64,000 nucleotides of DNA from Phytopseudomonas daroniae (GCF_004327285.1 NZ_QJUI01000017.1:59924-123923), one strand, 5' to 3'. Counted from the first letter of the stretch, positions 51,627 through 60,882 are shown. Translations and numbers: made by a program. Notes: generated by a model from the letters alone, not told the origin.

Positions 51627-51675
51627 GTAGGATGGGTGCAACCCATCAATTGCCGATGGGTTTCACCCATCCTAC
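51627..51675. repeat. Strong 49-base palindrome between pcaC and pcaD
   Basis: GTAGGATGGGTG with its complement CACCCATCCTAC, and internal CAACCCATC / GATGGGTTT arms, make a near-perfect hairpin with a seven-base loop. It lies downstream of pcaD and could end the pcaD message before pcaC. Confidence 0.7.
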
Positions 51676-51777
51676 ATCCCTTTAAATACCATTATTAATC
51701 AATTACTTATCAGGTCATTGCCGGAGAGAACGGCGCTGGATCGCGGCTAAAGCGGCACACCGCCCGTCTTGCGCTGA

Positions 51778-52566
51778 TCAGGCCTGCAGGAAACCCAGCA
51801 CGCGCTGAGTGAACAGCTCGCCAGCCTGCACATTGGACAGGTGCGCGGCGTCGAACTCGACCAGCTCTGCATCGGCGATACGCGCCTGCATGAAGCGACC
51901 GTGTTCCGGCGTGGTCACCGCATCGCCGGTACCGCAGACGATCAGGGTCGGCGCGCTGATCGACGCAACCTGCTCGCGAAAGTCGGCGTCGCGCACCGCT
52001 GCGCAGTTGGCCGCGTAGCCCTGGGGCGAGGTCTGCGCCAGCATGGTGACGATGGGATCGACCTTCTCCGGGTGCTCGGCAGCGAACGGTGGCGTGAACC
52101 AGCGCTCGATGGAGGCATCGCGCAGATCGCGCATGGCCTTCTCGCCCCCCTTGAGTACGGTGTCGATGCGTGTGTTCCACACCTCGTCCGTGCCGATCTT
52201 GGAGCCGGTGTTGCACAGCACCAGGCGCTGCAGGCGCTCGGCCGCGTTGATACCGAACCACTGGCCGATCAAACCGCCCATGGACAGGCCGCAGAAATGC
52301 ACCTTGTCGATATCCAGCGCATCGAGCAGTGCCAATACGTCGTGACCGTTCTGCTCGATGCTGTAAAAGCCCGGGCTGACCAGTGACTGGCCATGGCCAC
52401 GCGTGTCGTAACGCAACACGCGAAAATGCTCGGTGAACGCCGGAATCTGCGCGTCCCACATATGCAGGTTGGTGCCCAGGGAATTGGACAGCACCAGTAC
52501 CGGCGCATCCGCCGGGCCTTCGAGTTGGTAGTTCAGGTCGCCATCGGCGAGGGATACCACAGGCAT
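51778..52566 (-). CDS. pcaD: 3-oxoadipate enol-lactonase
   Basis: The 262-residue hydrolase starts MPVVSLADGDLNYQLEGPAD and has the nucleophile Ser in FCGLSMGGLIGQ and the alpha/beta-hydrolase His near AAHLSNVQAG. It converts the enol-lactone to 3-oxoadipate, the common point of the catechol and protocatechuate branches. It lies 9 bases after pcaB on the same strand and so belongs to the same message. GGAG is present before the ATG. Confidence 0.95.
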   Translation of the reverse strand: MPVVSLADGDLNYQLEGPADAPVLVLSNSLGTNLHMWDAQIPAFTEHFRVLRYDTRGHGQSLVSPGFYSIEQNGHDVLALLDALDIDKVHFCGLSMGGLIGQWFGINAAERLQRLVLCNTGSKIGTDEVWNTRIDTVLKGGEKAMRDLRDASIERWFTPPFAAEHPEKVDPIVTMLAQTSPQGYAANCAAVRDADFREQVASISAPTLIVCGTGDAVTTPEHGRFMQARIADAELVEFDAAHLSNVQAGELFTQRVLGFLQA

Positions 52567-52575
52567 GACAATCTC

Positions 52576-53955
52576 CTAACGAGAAGCGTTTTTTTGTTCC
52601 AGTTGACGGCTCTGCGCCACGGCACGCTCGACCCAGCGGCGAGCCTGGCCCAGGTAATGGGCGGGATCGAGCAGGCGATCCAGCTCTTCTGCGGATAGCT
52701 GAGCACCGACCTCGGCATTGCCGCCCAGCACCTCACGCAGATGAGCGCCCTCCTTCACCGCCTGTTTGCAGCATTGCTCGACGAGATGGTGAGCCGCGTC
52801 GCGACCGATTCGTTGCGCCAGGGCGATGCTCACCGCCTCGGCCAGCACCAGGCCACGGGTCAGATCGAGGTTGCGAGCCATACGCTCGGCATCCACCTCA
52901 AGCCCCGGCACGACCAGCAGTGCCTGCTGCAATGCACCGGAAACCAGGCAACAGAGTTCCGGCAGGGTTTCCCACTCGGCATGCCACAAGCCGAGGCTGC
53001 GCTCGTGCTCCTGAGGCATGGCCGTGAACATGGTGGCAACCAGACCGGGCGCGCGGGTGGCGGCACCGATCAGCACCGCAGCACTGACCGGGTTGCGCTT
53101 GTGCGGCATGGTCGAGGAGCCACCCTTGCCCGGCGCGGAAGGTTCGAACAACTCACCGGCCTCGGTCTGCATCAGCAGACTGAGGTCACGGCCCAGCTTG
53201 CCCAGGCTGCCGGCGATCAGGCCAAGCAGGCTGGCGAACTCGACCAGGCGATCGCGCTGGGTGTGCCAGGGCTGCTCCGGCAGTTGCAGATCCAGCTCAG
53301 CGGCCAGGGCTTCGGCCACGGGCCAGGCCTGGTCGCCCAGCGCCGCCAGGCTGCCGGATGCGCCACCGAACTGCAGGCAAAGCAGTCGTGGTTTGATTTC
53401 CTGCAAACGCTGACGATGACGGTCGACCGCACCCAGCCATCCGGCGATCTTCATGCCCAGGGTCACCGGTGTGGCGTGCTGCAGCCAGGTGCGCCCAGCC
53501 ATGGGGGTGGCGGCATGTCGCTCGGCCTCCTCGGCCAACAGCCGACTCAGGGTATTCAGATCGGTCTCCAGCAGCTCGATGGCAGCACGTAGCTGCAGCA
53601 CCAGGCCGCTGTCCATGGCGTCCTGGCTGGTGGCGCCCAGATGCACATAGCGCTCGGCCTCTTCGCTCTGCGCCGCGATGCGTTTGCCCAGCGCCTTGAC
53701 CAGCGGAATCGCCGAGTTGCCGGCGCTACCGATGGCTACCGCCAGGGCATCGAAATCATAGAGTTCAGCCCGGCAGGCGGCTTCGATATCCGCGACCACC
53801 GTCGCAGGAATCACACCAACCGCAGCCTCGGCCCTGGCCAGCGCCGCCTCGAAGTCGAGCATGCCCTGCACGCGACCATGGTCGCTGAACACCTCGCGCA
53901 TCGGCGCACTGGTGAAATAGGCATCGAACAGTTGGCTGCAGGGCCTTGAACTCAT
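52576..53955 (-). CDS. pcaB: 3-carboxy-cis,cis-muconate cycloisomerase
   Basis: The 459-residue enzyme is a member of the fumarase/aspartase superfamily with the signature GSSTMPHKRNP and the conserved LGATSQDAMDSGLV. It turns beta-carboxymuconate into gamma-carboxymuconolactone. The order pcaT-pcaB-pcaD is the classical one in Pseudomonas. It begins 18 bases after the transporter gene. All catalytic motifs are present, and its length matches the family. Confidence 0.95.
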   Translation of the reverse strand: MSSRPCSQLFDAYFTSAPMREVFSDHGRVQGMLDFEAALARAEAAVGVIPATVVADIEAACRAELYDFDALAVAIGSAGNSAIPLVKALGKRIAAQSEEAERYVHLGATSQDAMDSGLVLQLRAAIELLETDLNTLSRLLAEEAERHAATPMAGRTWLQHATPVTLGMKIAGWLGAVDRHRQRLQEIKPRLLCLQFGGASGSLAALGDQAWPVAEALAAELDLQLPEQPWHTQRDRLVEFASLLGLIAGSLGKLGRDLSLLMQTEAGELFEPSAPGKGGSSTMPHKRNPVSAAVLIGAATRAPGLVATMFTAMPQEHERSLGLWHAEWETLPELCCLVSGALQQALLVVPGLEVDAERMARNLDLTRGLVLAEAVSIALAQRIGRDAAHHLVEQCCKQAVKEGAHLREVLGGNAEVGAQLSAEELDRLLDPAHYLGQARRWVERAVAQSRQLEQKNASR

Positions 53956-53973
53956 ACTGCGATAACTCCGTGG

Positions 53974-55290
53974 TCAATGATCGTGGTGTAGATAACTGGC
54001 CTGTCGCGGCAGACGCAAGCTGACCAGAAAGGCCAACACCATCATTCCCGACACGTACCAATAGAAGGTCTGCTCCAGGCCAATGGACTTCAGCCCCAGT
54101 GCCACGTATTCGGCGGACCCACCGAATAGCGCATTGGCCACCGCGTAGGCCAGACCGACGCCCAGGGCGCGTACTTCCGGCGGGAACATCTCGGCCTTTA
54201 CCAAGCCACTGATCGAGGTATACAGGCTGACGATGGCCAGGGCCACAATGATCAGCAGGAAGGCAATCACCGGGCTATGTACCGTTTGCAGCAGCGCCAG
54301 GATGGGCCAGGTGAAGATCGCGCCCAAGGCGCCGAACCAGAGCATCGAGGTGCGCCGACCGATACGGTCGGACAAGGCACCGAACAGTGGCTGCATGATC
54401 ATGAACAGGAATAGCGCGCCAGTCATGATGCCGCTGGCGGTCTTGGCTGTCATGCCTACCGAATTGACCAGGTACTTCTGCATGTACGTGGTGAAGGTAT
54501 AGAAGATCAGCGAGCCGCCGGCTGTATAGCCGAGCACGGTGAAGAACGCCGCCTTATGGTGCTTGAACAGGTAGGCGATGCTGCCTGACTCCTTGCTGCC
54601 GATCTGGTCTTTCTTGGCGGTCTCGTCCAGGGAACGGCGCAGGTAGAAAGCCACCACGGCAGCCAGGGCACCGATCACGAACGGGATGCGCCAGCCCCAG
54701 GCACGCAGCTCATCTTCGGTGAGCAGTTGCTGCAGAATCACCACCACCAGCACCGCCAGCAACTGGCCGCCGATCAGGGTGACGTACTGGAACGAGGCGA
54801 AAAAGCCGCGCTGCCCCTTGAGCGCCACTTCACTCATGTAGGTGGCCGTGGTGCCGTACTCGCCCCCCACCGACAACCCTTGGAACAGACGGGCTAGCAA
54901 CAGCAGCAGCGGCGCCAGGGTGCCGATGCTGTCATAGGTCGGCATGAAGGCGATGGCCAGCGACCCCAGGCACATCATCAGCACCGAGATCATCATCGAG
55001 ACCTTGCGTCCGTACTTGTCGGCGACGCGGCCGAACACCCAGCCGCCGATCGGCCGCATCAGGAAGCCGGCAGCGAATACGCCTGCGGTATTGAGCAGTT
55101 GCACGGTGGGGTCGTCGGAGGGAAAGAAGGCCGGCGCGAAATAGATCGCGCAGAAGGCGTAGACGTAAAAGTCGAACCACTCGACCAGGTTGCCGGACGA
55201 TGCGCCGACGATGGCGAAGATACGCTTGCGCCGTTCTTCGGCGCTGTAGTGGGGTGCTTCATACACCGCGCTGGCATCAGAACTCATCAT
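53974..55290 (-). CDS. pcaT: MHS-family MFS transporter, PcaT-like
   Basis: The 438-residue protein has twelve membrane segments and the metabolite:H+ symporter signature GNLVEWFDFYVYAF near residue 33, RPIGGWVFGRVADKYGRK in the loop 2-3 region and GLSVGGEYGTTATYMSE. It resembles alpha-ketoglutarate and beta-ketoadipate permeases; the gene in this position is called pcaT in P. putida. It probably moves beta-ketoadipate or a dicarboxylate. It is the first gene of the pcaTBD message; its ribosome site is weak. Confidence 0.85.
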   Translation of the reverse strand: MMSSDASAVYEAPHYSAEERRKRIFAIVGASSGNLVEWFDFYVYAFCAIYFAPAFFPSDDPTVQLLNTAGVFAAGFLMRPIGGWVFGRVADKYGRKVSMMISVLMMCLGSLAIAFMPTYDSIGTLAPLLLLLARLFQGLSVGGEYGTTATYMSEVALKGQRGFFASFQYVTLIGGQLLAVLVVVILQQLLTEDELRAWGWRIPFVIGALAAVVAFYLRRSLDETAKKDQIGSKESGSIAYLFKHHKAAFFTVLGYTAGGSLIFYTFTTYMQKYLVNSVGMTAKTASGIMTGALFLFMIMQPLFGALSDRIGRRTSMLWFGALGAIFTWPILALLQTVHSPVIAFLLIIVALAIVSLYTSISGLVKAEMFPPEVRALGVGLAYAVANALFGGSAEYVALGLKSIGLEQTFYWYVSGMMVLAFLVSLRLPRQASYLHHDH

Positions 55291-55666
55291 GGATACTCAC
55301 TGGTAAGGGAAGGAAAGCATCCCTTACTCCGACTCATATGTAACCAAATGATTCGAGCATTATTGCCCTGCTTGATCGCTTGCAACAGTAGCGAACATGG
55401 TTACGCGGAACCCTGTCCGATACCGAAGCAAGCAAACTCCTGGTACCTGTCGACCATCTCGCCGGCCAGGCAATTGGCCAGGACAAGGCGGAGGCGGCCG
55501 CTCACCCCGTAGGGTGGATGACGCTCTTTTCATCCACCATTGCGATTGCAGAGCGGTGGACGGGTCGGGCCGCGTAGGTGAAGCGTCGTCCACCCTACGT
55601 ACCCTCCCACAAAAGCAGCGCGTCCACTGTCCGCTTCCGCCTTTTTGCGGCCGTATATACAGGCTT
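55291..55666. other. pcaT-pcaF intergenic region with GTAGGGTGGA palindromes
   Basis: This 376-base region has the pcaT leader and promoter at its left end, and a large imperfect palindrome at about 55509-55600 with GTAGGGTGGATGACGC and CGTCGTCCACCCTAC at its tips. No frame in it is coding. No clear PcaR box was seen. Confidence 0.6.
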
Positions 55667-56872
55667 CTAGACGCGCTCGATGGCCAGGGCCAGGCCTTGG
55701 CCGACGCCTACGCACATGGTCGCCAGACCGAGCTTGCCACCGGTTTTCTCCAAGTGATGAATAGCGGTCAGCACCAGGCGATTGCCGCTCATGCCCAGCG
55801 GATGGCCCAGGGCAATGGCACCGCCATTCGGATTGACCTTGGGACTGTCGTCCGCCAGGCCGAGATCACGGGTGACCGCCAGGCCCTGAGCGGCGAAGGC
55901 TTCGTTGAGTTCAATCACGTCGAAGGCATCGATATCGAGGTTCAGGCGGGTCAGCAGTTTGCGTACCGCCGGCACCGGGCCGACACCCATGATGCGTGGT
56001 GCCACGCCGCCGCTGGCCATGCCGAGCACCTTGGCGCGGGCCTTGAGGCCGTACTTCTGCACGGCTTCGGCGGACGCCAGGATCATCGCCGAGGCGCCGT
56101 CATTGAGGCCCGAGGCATTGCCGGCGGTGACCGTCTTGTCCGGGCCATTGACCGGCTTGAGCTTGGCCAGCCCCTCGGCAGTGGTGTCCGCACGCGGGTG
56201 TTCGTCGGTGTCGACGATGGTCTCGCCCTTCCTGGTCTTGATCACCACCGGGACGATTTCCTCGGCGTAGTAACCGCTTTCCCGGGCCGCCGCCGCCCGC
56301 TGCTGGCTACGCAGGCCGAAGGCATCCTGATCGGCACGGCTGACGCCGTAATCCTCGGCGACGTTGTCGCCGGTCACCGGCATCGGGTCGACGCCGTAGC
56401 GCTCCTTCATCGCCGGGTTGACGAAGCGCCAGCCCAGGGTGGTGTCTTCCAGTTTCTGCCCGCGACCGAAGGCGCTGTCGGCCTTGCCCATTACATAGGG
56501 CGCACGGGTCATCGACTCGACGCCTGCGGCAATCGCCAGCTCCATCTCGCCCGAGGCGATGGCGCGGAAGGCAGCGCCGACCGCTTCCATGCCCGAGGCA
56601 CAGAGGCGATTGAGGGTGACGCCCGGTACCGTCTCCGGCAGGCCGGCGAGCAGCAGCGCCATACGAGCGACGTTGCGGTTATCCTCACCGGACTGGTTGG
56701 CGCAGCCCATGAACACTTCGTCCACCGCCGACCAGTCGACCTGCGAATTGCGCTCGATCAGCGCCTTCAGCGGGATCGCCGCCAGATCGTCGGCACGTAC
56801 GGCGGACAGGCCGCCATTAAGCCGGCCAATCGGTGTGCGTACGGCGTCGCAGATGAAAACCTCGCGGCTCAT
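55667..56872 (-). CDS. pcaF: Beta-ketoadipyl-CoA thiolase
   Basis: The 401-residue thiolase starts MSREVFICDAVRTPIGRLNGGL and has the active Cys in LNRLCASGMEAV, the GGAIALGHPLGMSG His region and the C-terminal MCVGVGQGLALAIE with the second Cys. It splits beta-ketoadipyl-CoA into acetyl-CoA and succinyl-CoA. The ATG overlaps the stop of pcaJ by four bases, so the three genes pcaIJF are one unit. All conserved residues are intact. Confidence 0.96.
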   Translation of the reverse strand: MSREVFICDAVRTPIGRLNGGLSAVRADDLAAIPLKALIERNSQVDWSAVDEVFMGCANQSGEDNRNVARMALLLAGLPETVPGVTLNRLCASGMEAVGAAFRAIASGEMELAIAAGVESMTRAPYVMGKADSAFGRGQKLEDTTLGWRFVNPAMKERYGVDPMPVTGDNVAEDYGVSRADQDAFGLRSQQRAAAARESGYYAEEIVPVVIKTRKGETIVDTDEHPRADTTAEGLAKLKPVNGPDKTVTAGNASGLNDGASAMILASAEAVQKYGLKARAKVLGMASGGVAPRIMGVGPVPAVRKLLTRLNLDIDAFDVIELNEAFAAQGLAVTRDLGLADDSPKVNPNGGAIALGHPLGMSGNRLVLTAIHHLEKTGGKLGLATMCVGVGQGLALAIERV

Positions 56873-57654
56873 TCGTCACTCCCCTTCTGCCCATGGGCAG
56901 CGGCGGTACGCACCTCGAGATCGCGCAGCGCGGCCAGTTCCTCGGCTTTCGGCGCCTCGGTGGTGGTCACGTTGTCGGCGAAACGGATCTGCCAGCCGGT
57001 GTTCTCGATCACCTGCTCGCGGGTCACGCCCGGGTGCAGCGAGGTGACGATGAATTCGTTGCTGCCGGCTTCCGGCTCCATGATGCACAGGTCGGTGATG
57101 ATCGCCACCGGCCCTTCGCCTGGCAGGCCCAGGCGCTTGCGATGGTCACCGCCCTCGCCATGACCGACCGAAGTGATGAACGCCAGTTTGTCGACGAAAG
57201 TGCGATGGCCCTGCTTGAGGATGATCAGCACCTTCTTCGCACTGCCGGCGATTTCCGGCGCGCCACCGGCACCAGGCAGACGCACTTTCGGCGCATGGTA
57301 ATCGCCGATCACCGTGGTGTTGATGTTGCCGAACTTGTCGACCTGGGCGGCGCCGAGGAAGCCGACATCGATACGCCCGCCCTGCAGCCAGTAGCGGAAG
57401 ATCTCGCCGGTGGGCACAACGGTGTCGGCGGTCTCGGCCAGCTCGCCGTCACCGATGGACAACGGCAGTACGGTCGGCTTGGCGCCGATCGGGCCGGACT
57501 CATAGATCAGTACCACTTCCGGGGCATGGGTCAGGCGCGCCAGGTTGGCCGCCTTGGATGGCAGGCCGATGCCGACGAAGCACACGCTGCCATTACCGAG
57601 GCGGCGAGCGGCGGCCACGGTCATCATTTCATTGGTGTTGAAGTCGCTCATCAC
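56869..57654 (-). CDS. pcaJ: 3-oxoadipate CoA-transferase subunit B
   Basis: The 261-residue subunit has the catalytic Glu in LIYESGPIGAKP, where CoA is taken up as a thioester, and the GFLGAAQVDKFGNINTT loop. With PcaI it moves CoA from succinyl-CoA to 3-oxoadipate. Both ends overlap their neighbours by four bases (ATGA), consistent with strict coupling. A second in-frame ATG follows at once, and the precise start is not decided by the sequence. Confidence 0.95.
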   Translation of the reverse strand: MMSDFNTNEMMTVAAARRLGNGSVCFVGIGLPSKAANLARLTHAPEVVLIYESGPIGAKPTVLPLSIGDGELAETADTVVPTGEIFRYWLQGGRIDVGFLGAAQVDKFGNINTTVIGDYHAPKVRLPGAGGAPEIAGSAKKVLIILKQGHRTFVDKLAFITSVGHGEGGDHRKRLGLPGEGPVAIITDLCIMEPEAGSNEFIVTSLHPGVTREQVIENTGWQIRFADNVTTTEAPKAEELAALRDLEVRTAAAHGQKGSDE

Positions 57655-58502
57655 TTGGCCTCCCCGTTAATTTTCGCCTGGTACTGCGCAAAATCCTCGG
57701 TGCCACGGATGTATTCGTCGATCCAGGCGGTGAAGGTCTCGCGGTCACGGGAAATCGGATCCCAGGCCTGGTAGAAGCGGTTGTCGCGCTCGTAGTAACC
57801 GTGGGCGTAGGACGGATGGGCACCACCGGGCACCACACAGACCGCGGTCAGCGCCCAGGTCGGCAGTACACAGGCGTTCATCGGTGCCTGCAGGTCGTCG
57901 ACGATTTCCTCGACGGTGACGATGCAGCGCTTGGCAGCCAGAGCCGCTTCCTTCTGCACACCGAGAATGCCCTGGATCAGCACGTTGCCCTTGCGGTCGG
58001 CCTTCTGCGCATGGATCACGGTGACGTCAGGGCGCACGCTCGGCACGGTTGCCAGGCTCTCGCCGGTATACGGACACTCGATGAACTTGATCTCGGGGTT
58101 GACCTTGACCAGATCCGAGCCCTGATAACCGCGCAGCACGGCGAACGGCAGGTTGGATGCGCCAGCGACATAGGCATTGGCCATGGCGGCATGGCTGTGT
58201 TCGCTGATTTCCAGCTTGTGCGGCCAGTGTTTCTCCACCGCATCGCGCAGGCGGTGCAGCGAGCCGACACCGGGGTTGCCACCCCAGGAGAAGATCAGCC
58301 GTTTGGCGCAGCCGGCACCGATCAGCAGGTCATAGACCAGATCCGGCGTCATGCGCACCAGGGTCAGGTCTTTCTTGCCCTGACGGATCAGTTCATGAGA
58401 CGCAGCGGTCGGGATCAGGTGGGTGAAGCCTTCGAGGGCGACGGTGTCGCCGTCGTTGACGAAGCGCTCAACCGCCTCGCGCAGGGAGAGAATTTCAGCC
58501 AT
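57651..58502 (-). CDS. pcaI: 3-oxoadipate CoA-transferase subunit A
   Basis: The 283-residue subunit starts MAEILSLREAVERFVNDGDTVALEGF and has GCAKRLIFSWGGNPGVGSLHR and EYIRGTEDFAQY. It is the first gene of pcaIJF. A pair of PcaR-type boxes lies at 58592-58622, about 90 bases upstream. Its leader is A-rich, and no strong Shine-Dalgarno is seen. Confidence 0.95.
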   Translation of the reverse strand: MAEILSLREAVERFVNDGDTVALEGFTHLIPTAASHELIRQGKKDLTLVRMTPDLVYDLLIGAGCAKRLIFSWGGNPGVGSLHRLRDAVEKHWPHKLEISEHSHAAMANAYVAGASNLPFAVLRGYQGSDLVKVNPEIKFIECPYTGESLATVPSVRPDVTVIHAQKADRKGNVLIQGILGVQKEAALAAKRCIVTVEEIVDDLQAPMNACVLPTWALTAVCVVPGGAHPSYAHGYYERDNRFYQAWDPISRDRETFTAWIDEYIRGTEDFAQYQAKINGEAK

Positions 58503-58591
58503 GGTCGTTCTCGTCTTATTGCTCTGGATACCGTGGGCGGCTGTTACGCCGTGTAGTCACAAGGTACCCACCCCATAGGCAGCTAACAATC

Positions 58592-58622
58592 CGATAATCG
58601 ATTAGACGTTCGATAATCGAAC
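58592..58622. promoter_or_regulatory. Double PcaR-type operator upstream of pcaI
   Basis: The word CGATAATCG occurs twice, at 58592-58600 and 58611-58619. The second lies in GTTCGATAATCGAAC (58608-58622), almost the same as the PcaR box GTTCGATAATCGCAC from P. putida. PcaR, an IclR-type activator, responds to beta-ketoadipate; its gene is not in the window. Confidence 0.8.
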
Positions 58623-58719
58623 GATACTTGCCTGGGGTTTAATCGCTCCTATGATCCGACCGGCAGATGCGTCGCCCAGCTATCCGTGAGCGCCCATGAC
58701 GTACCAGGCGACTCCTCCC

Positions 58720-59676
58720 TCAGCGGTTGCGCCTGTAGGTCTCGGAAGGCAGTTCGCCAAAGCAGCGACGATAGGATTCGGCAAACCGTCCCAGGTGCAG
58801 GAAACCATGATCCAGGGCGATTTCAGTCACGCTGCGCACCTTGCACGCGGGATCGAGCAATTGAGCGTGAATGCGCTCCAGCTTGCGCTGGCGAATGTAG
58901 TCCTTGGGCGTGATGCCGGCGTGGCGTTCGAACAGTGCATACAGTGAGCGCTCGCTGACTCGAGCGACGGCCAGCAACTGATCGACGCCAATGTCCTGAG
59001 TCAAATGCTGCTCGATGTAATCCACGACCTGTTCGAACGAAGTGGCCTGGGTCTGTGGCTGAACTCGCTGCACGTTATTGTCCAACAGGGCCAGCAGCTT
59101 GCTGGCGACGATACGCACGTAATGCTCCTGCACCTGGGGCATGCTGGCAGCCGCTTCGGCCTCCTCGCAGATCAGCATCAGCAGGCTGGCAAAGCCCTCC
59201 AGCTCACGCATGTCATGCCGTGCCGCGCTAAAGCGGATACCACTTTCCGGCAACATCCAGCGTTGCTCCAGACAGGTATTTTCGAACAGGCTGACCGGCA
59301 GTTTGACGATGAATTTTTCGCAGTCCGCCGAATAGGTGAGATCCACCGGGTCGTCCGGGTTGATCAGCAGCAGTTCGCCCGGCACATAGAAATGCTCCTG
59401 ATCGCGACATTGCGAGCGGCAGTGTCCCTTGAGCAGGATTTGCAGGTGGTAGATGGTCTCCAGCGCTGGCGAGGTGACCCGCACGCTGCCGCCATAGCTG
59501 ATGCGGCACAGGTCGAGGCTGGAAAACTTGCGATGGCTGAGGCTCGCCTCGGGAAATCCGCTGGTGGGCAGGCGTATGCAATGGGCACCCACATGCTGAT
59601 TGACGTAATCCGACACCGAATAGGGGTCGGCGCGTTCGAACACGCTGCTGCGCTCGCTCAGCAATGAGTTGCTCAT
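58720..59676 (-). CDS. benR: AraC/XylS-family activator, BenR-like
   Basis: The 318-residue protein has an N-terminal sensing domain and a C-terminal AraC DNA-binding domain, with two helix-turn-helix parts in DIGVDQLLAVARVSERSLYALFERHAG and RSVTEIALDHGFLHLGRFAESYRRCFGELPSE. The beginning and the domain layout agree with BenR and XylS, the benzoate-responsive activators. benABCD are not in the window. A CA motif lies in the leader (59688-59710), and benR mRNA is a known Crc target in P. putida. The second of two ATGs is used because of its spacing to GAGG. Confidence 0.82.
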   Translation of the reverse strand: MSNSLLSERSSVFERADPYSVSDYVNQHVGAHCIRLPTSGFPEASLSHRKFSSLDLCRISYGGSVRVTSPALETIYHLQILLKGHCRSQCRDQEHFYVPGELLLINPDDPVDLTYSADCEKFIVKLPVSLFENTCLEQRWMLPESGIRFSAARHDMRELEGFASLLMLICEEAEAAASMPQVQEHYVRIVASKLLALLDNNVQRVQPQTQATSFEQVVDYIEQHLTQDIGVDQLLAVARVSERSLYALFERHAGITPKDYIRQRKLERIHAQLLDPACKVRSVTEIALDHGFLHLGRFAESYRRCFGELPSETYRRNR

Positions 59677-59687
59677 CATCAGGCCTC

Positions 59688-59710
59688 TTGTTTCTCTTTA
59701 TTTTTCTTAG
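59688..59710 (-). promoter_or_regulatory. CA motif in the benR-like leader
   Basis: The minus strand is unusually A-rich here (AAGAAAAATAAAGAGAAACA) before the GAGG ribosome site, matching several overlapping AAnAAnAA patterns. Crc control of benR translation is reported in P. putida. Confidence 0.55.
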
Positions 59711-59860
59711 AGGGGCTGACCGCCGGCGACCGGCAATCCGCTAATCACTCAGCGATTCTAACCATCCCCCGGCGCCGCGATACAACGGCGAGACAAAGGG
59801 TTACATCTTGCAGGCCAGGCCGGGTGAAACGGCTCACCCAAGCGTGTCAGCCAAACGCGA

Positions 59861-59883
59861 TTACCCCCTGTAGCAGGGGGTAA
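59861..59883 (-). terminator. Perfect hairpin after catA
   Basis: TTACCCCCTG-TAG-CAGGGGGTAA is a perfect 10-base-pair stem with a three-base loop, 41 bases after the catA stop codon. There is no T-run, so it may end the catBCA message weakly or protect it. Confidence 0.5.
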
Positions 59884-59924
59884 CGCTGGCTCGCCAGGCT
59901 TCAGGCTGGGCCTGATGAGCTACT

Positions 59925-60854
59925 TCAAACCTCCAGCGCCCGCACTCGCTCATGGCGTTGCTGGGCCTTGGGCTCGGCGGTGGATTGCAGGGTGAAATCG
60001 AATTCGATTTCGGCGAAGCGCCCTTCCACACCATGGGCCTTGGCACGCGCGACGTCATCGAAGAAGTCGATTCGGGCGATCAGCTCATCACGGGTGGCGT
60101 AGGCGAAGTCGTCGTGCAGGTACTTGTCGCCATCCAGGTTGATCTGGGTGGTGAGGTGACGATGACCCGGCGCCGAAATGAAGAAGTGCACGTGCGCCGG
60201 GCGCTGGCCATGGCGGCCGAGCTGGTCGAGCAGTTGCTGGGTCGGGCCATCGGGCGGGCAGCCATAGCCGGACGGTACGATGCTGCGGAAACGATAGCGG
60301 CCTTCGGCGTCGGTCTCGATACGGCGGCGCAGGTTGAACTCCGATTGCGTGGGGTCGAAGTAGGAATAGGTGCCGCCCGTGTTGGCGTGCCAGACATCGA
60401 CAATGGCGCCAGCCAGCGGTTTGCCGTCGGTGTCGAACACCCGCCCCTGCATGAACAAAGGCGTACCGGCATCCTGACCATCGTCCAGGCGCGCTTCGCC
60501 CTTGCTCAGCGGCGCTCCAGCGACATACAGCGGGCCTTCGATGGTACGCGGCGTGCCGCCAGTACGGCCGGCCTCTTCGTCTTCGGCATCCATCAGCATA
60601 TCGAGGTAATGCTCGATACCCAGGCCGGCGACCAGCAGGCCGGCTTCCTGGCGGCTGCCGAGCTCGTTGAGATAGTTCACCGCTTTCCAGAACTCTTCCG
60701 GGGTAATCTGCAGGTCTTCGATAATTCTCGCCGTGTCGTTGAGCACCCGGTGGATCACCGTTTTCATGCGGGCGTTACCCTGGTCATTGCTGAACCCACT
60801 GGCCTCTTCGAAGAACTTCTGCACGTCCACGGTCTGAGCGATACGTACGGTCAT
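59925..60854 (-). CDS. catA: Catechol 1,2-dioxygenase
   Basis: The 309-residue intradiol dioxygenase has the Fe(III) ligands Tyr163 (GGTYSYFD), Tyr197 (VPSGYGCPPDGP), His221 and His223 (PAHVHFF), and the N-terminal helical linker domain. It opens catechol to cis,cis-muconate. GAGG lies before the ATG at 60854 at better spacing than before the ATG six bases upstream. A CA motif (60870-60882) precedes the ribosome site. It is third in catBCA, 57 bases after catC. Confidence 0.95.
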   Translation of the reverse strand: MTVRIAQTVDVQKFFEEASGFSNDQGNARMKTVIHRVLNDTARIIEDLQITPEEFWKAVNYLNELGSRQEAGLLVAGLGIEHYLDMLMDAEDEEAGRTGGTPRTIEGPLYVAGAPLSKGEARLDDGQDAGTPLFMQGRVFDTDGKPLAGAIVDVWHANTGGTYSYFDPTQSEFNLRRRIETDAEGRYRFRSIVPSGYGCPPDGPTQQLLDQLGRHGQRPAHVHFFISAPGHRHLTTQINLDGDKYLHDDFAYATRDELIARIDFFDDVARAKAHGVEGRFAEIEFDFTLQSTAEPKAQQRHERVRALEV

Positions 60855-60869
60855 GGTCATCTCCTCATC

Positions 60870-60882
60870 TTGTTTTTGTCTT
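60870..60882 (-). promoter_or_regulatory. CA motif in the catA leader
   Basis: Minus-strand AAGACAAAAACAAGATGAGGAG places an A-rich Hfq-Crc-like motif just before the ribosome site of catA. Confidence 0.55.
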
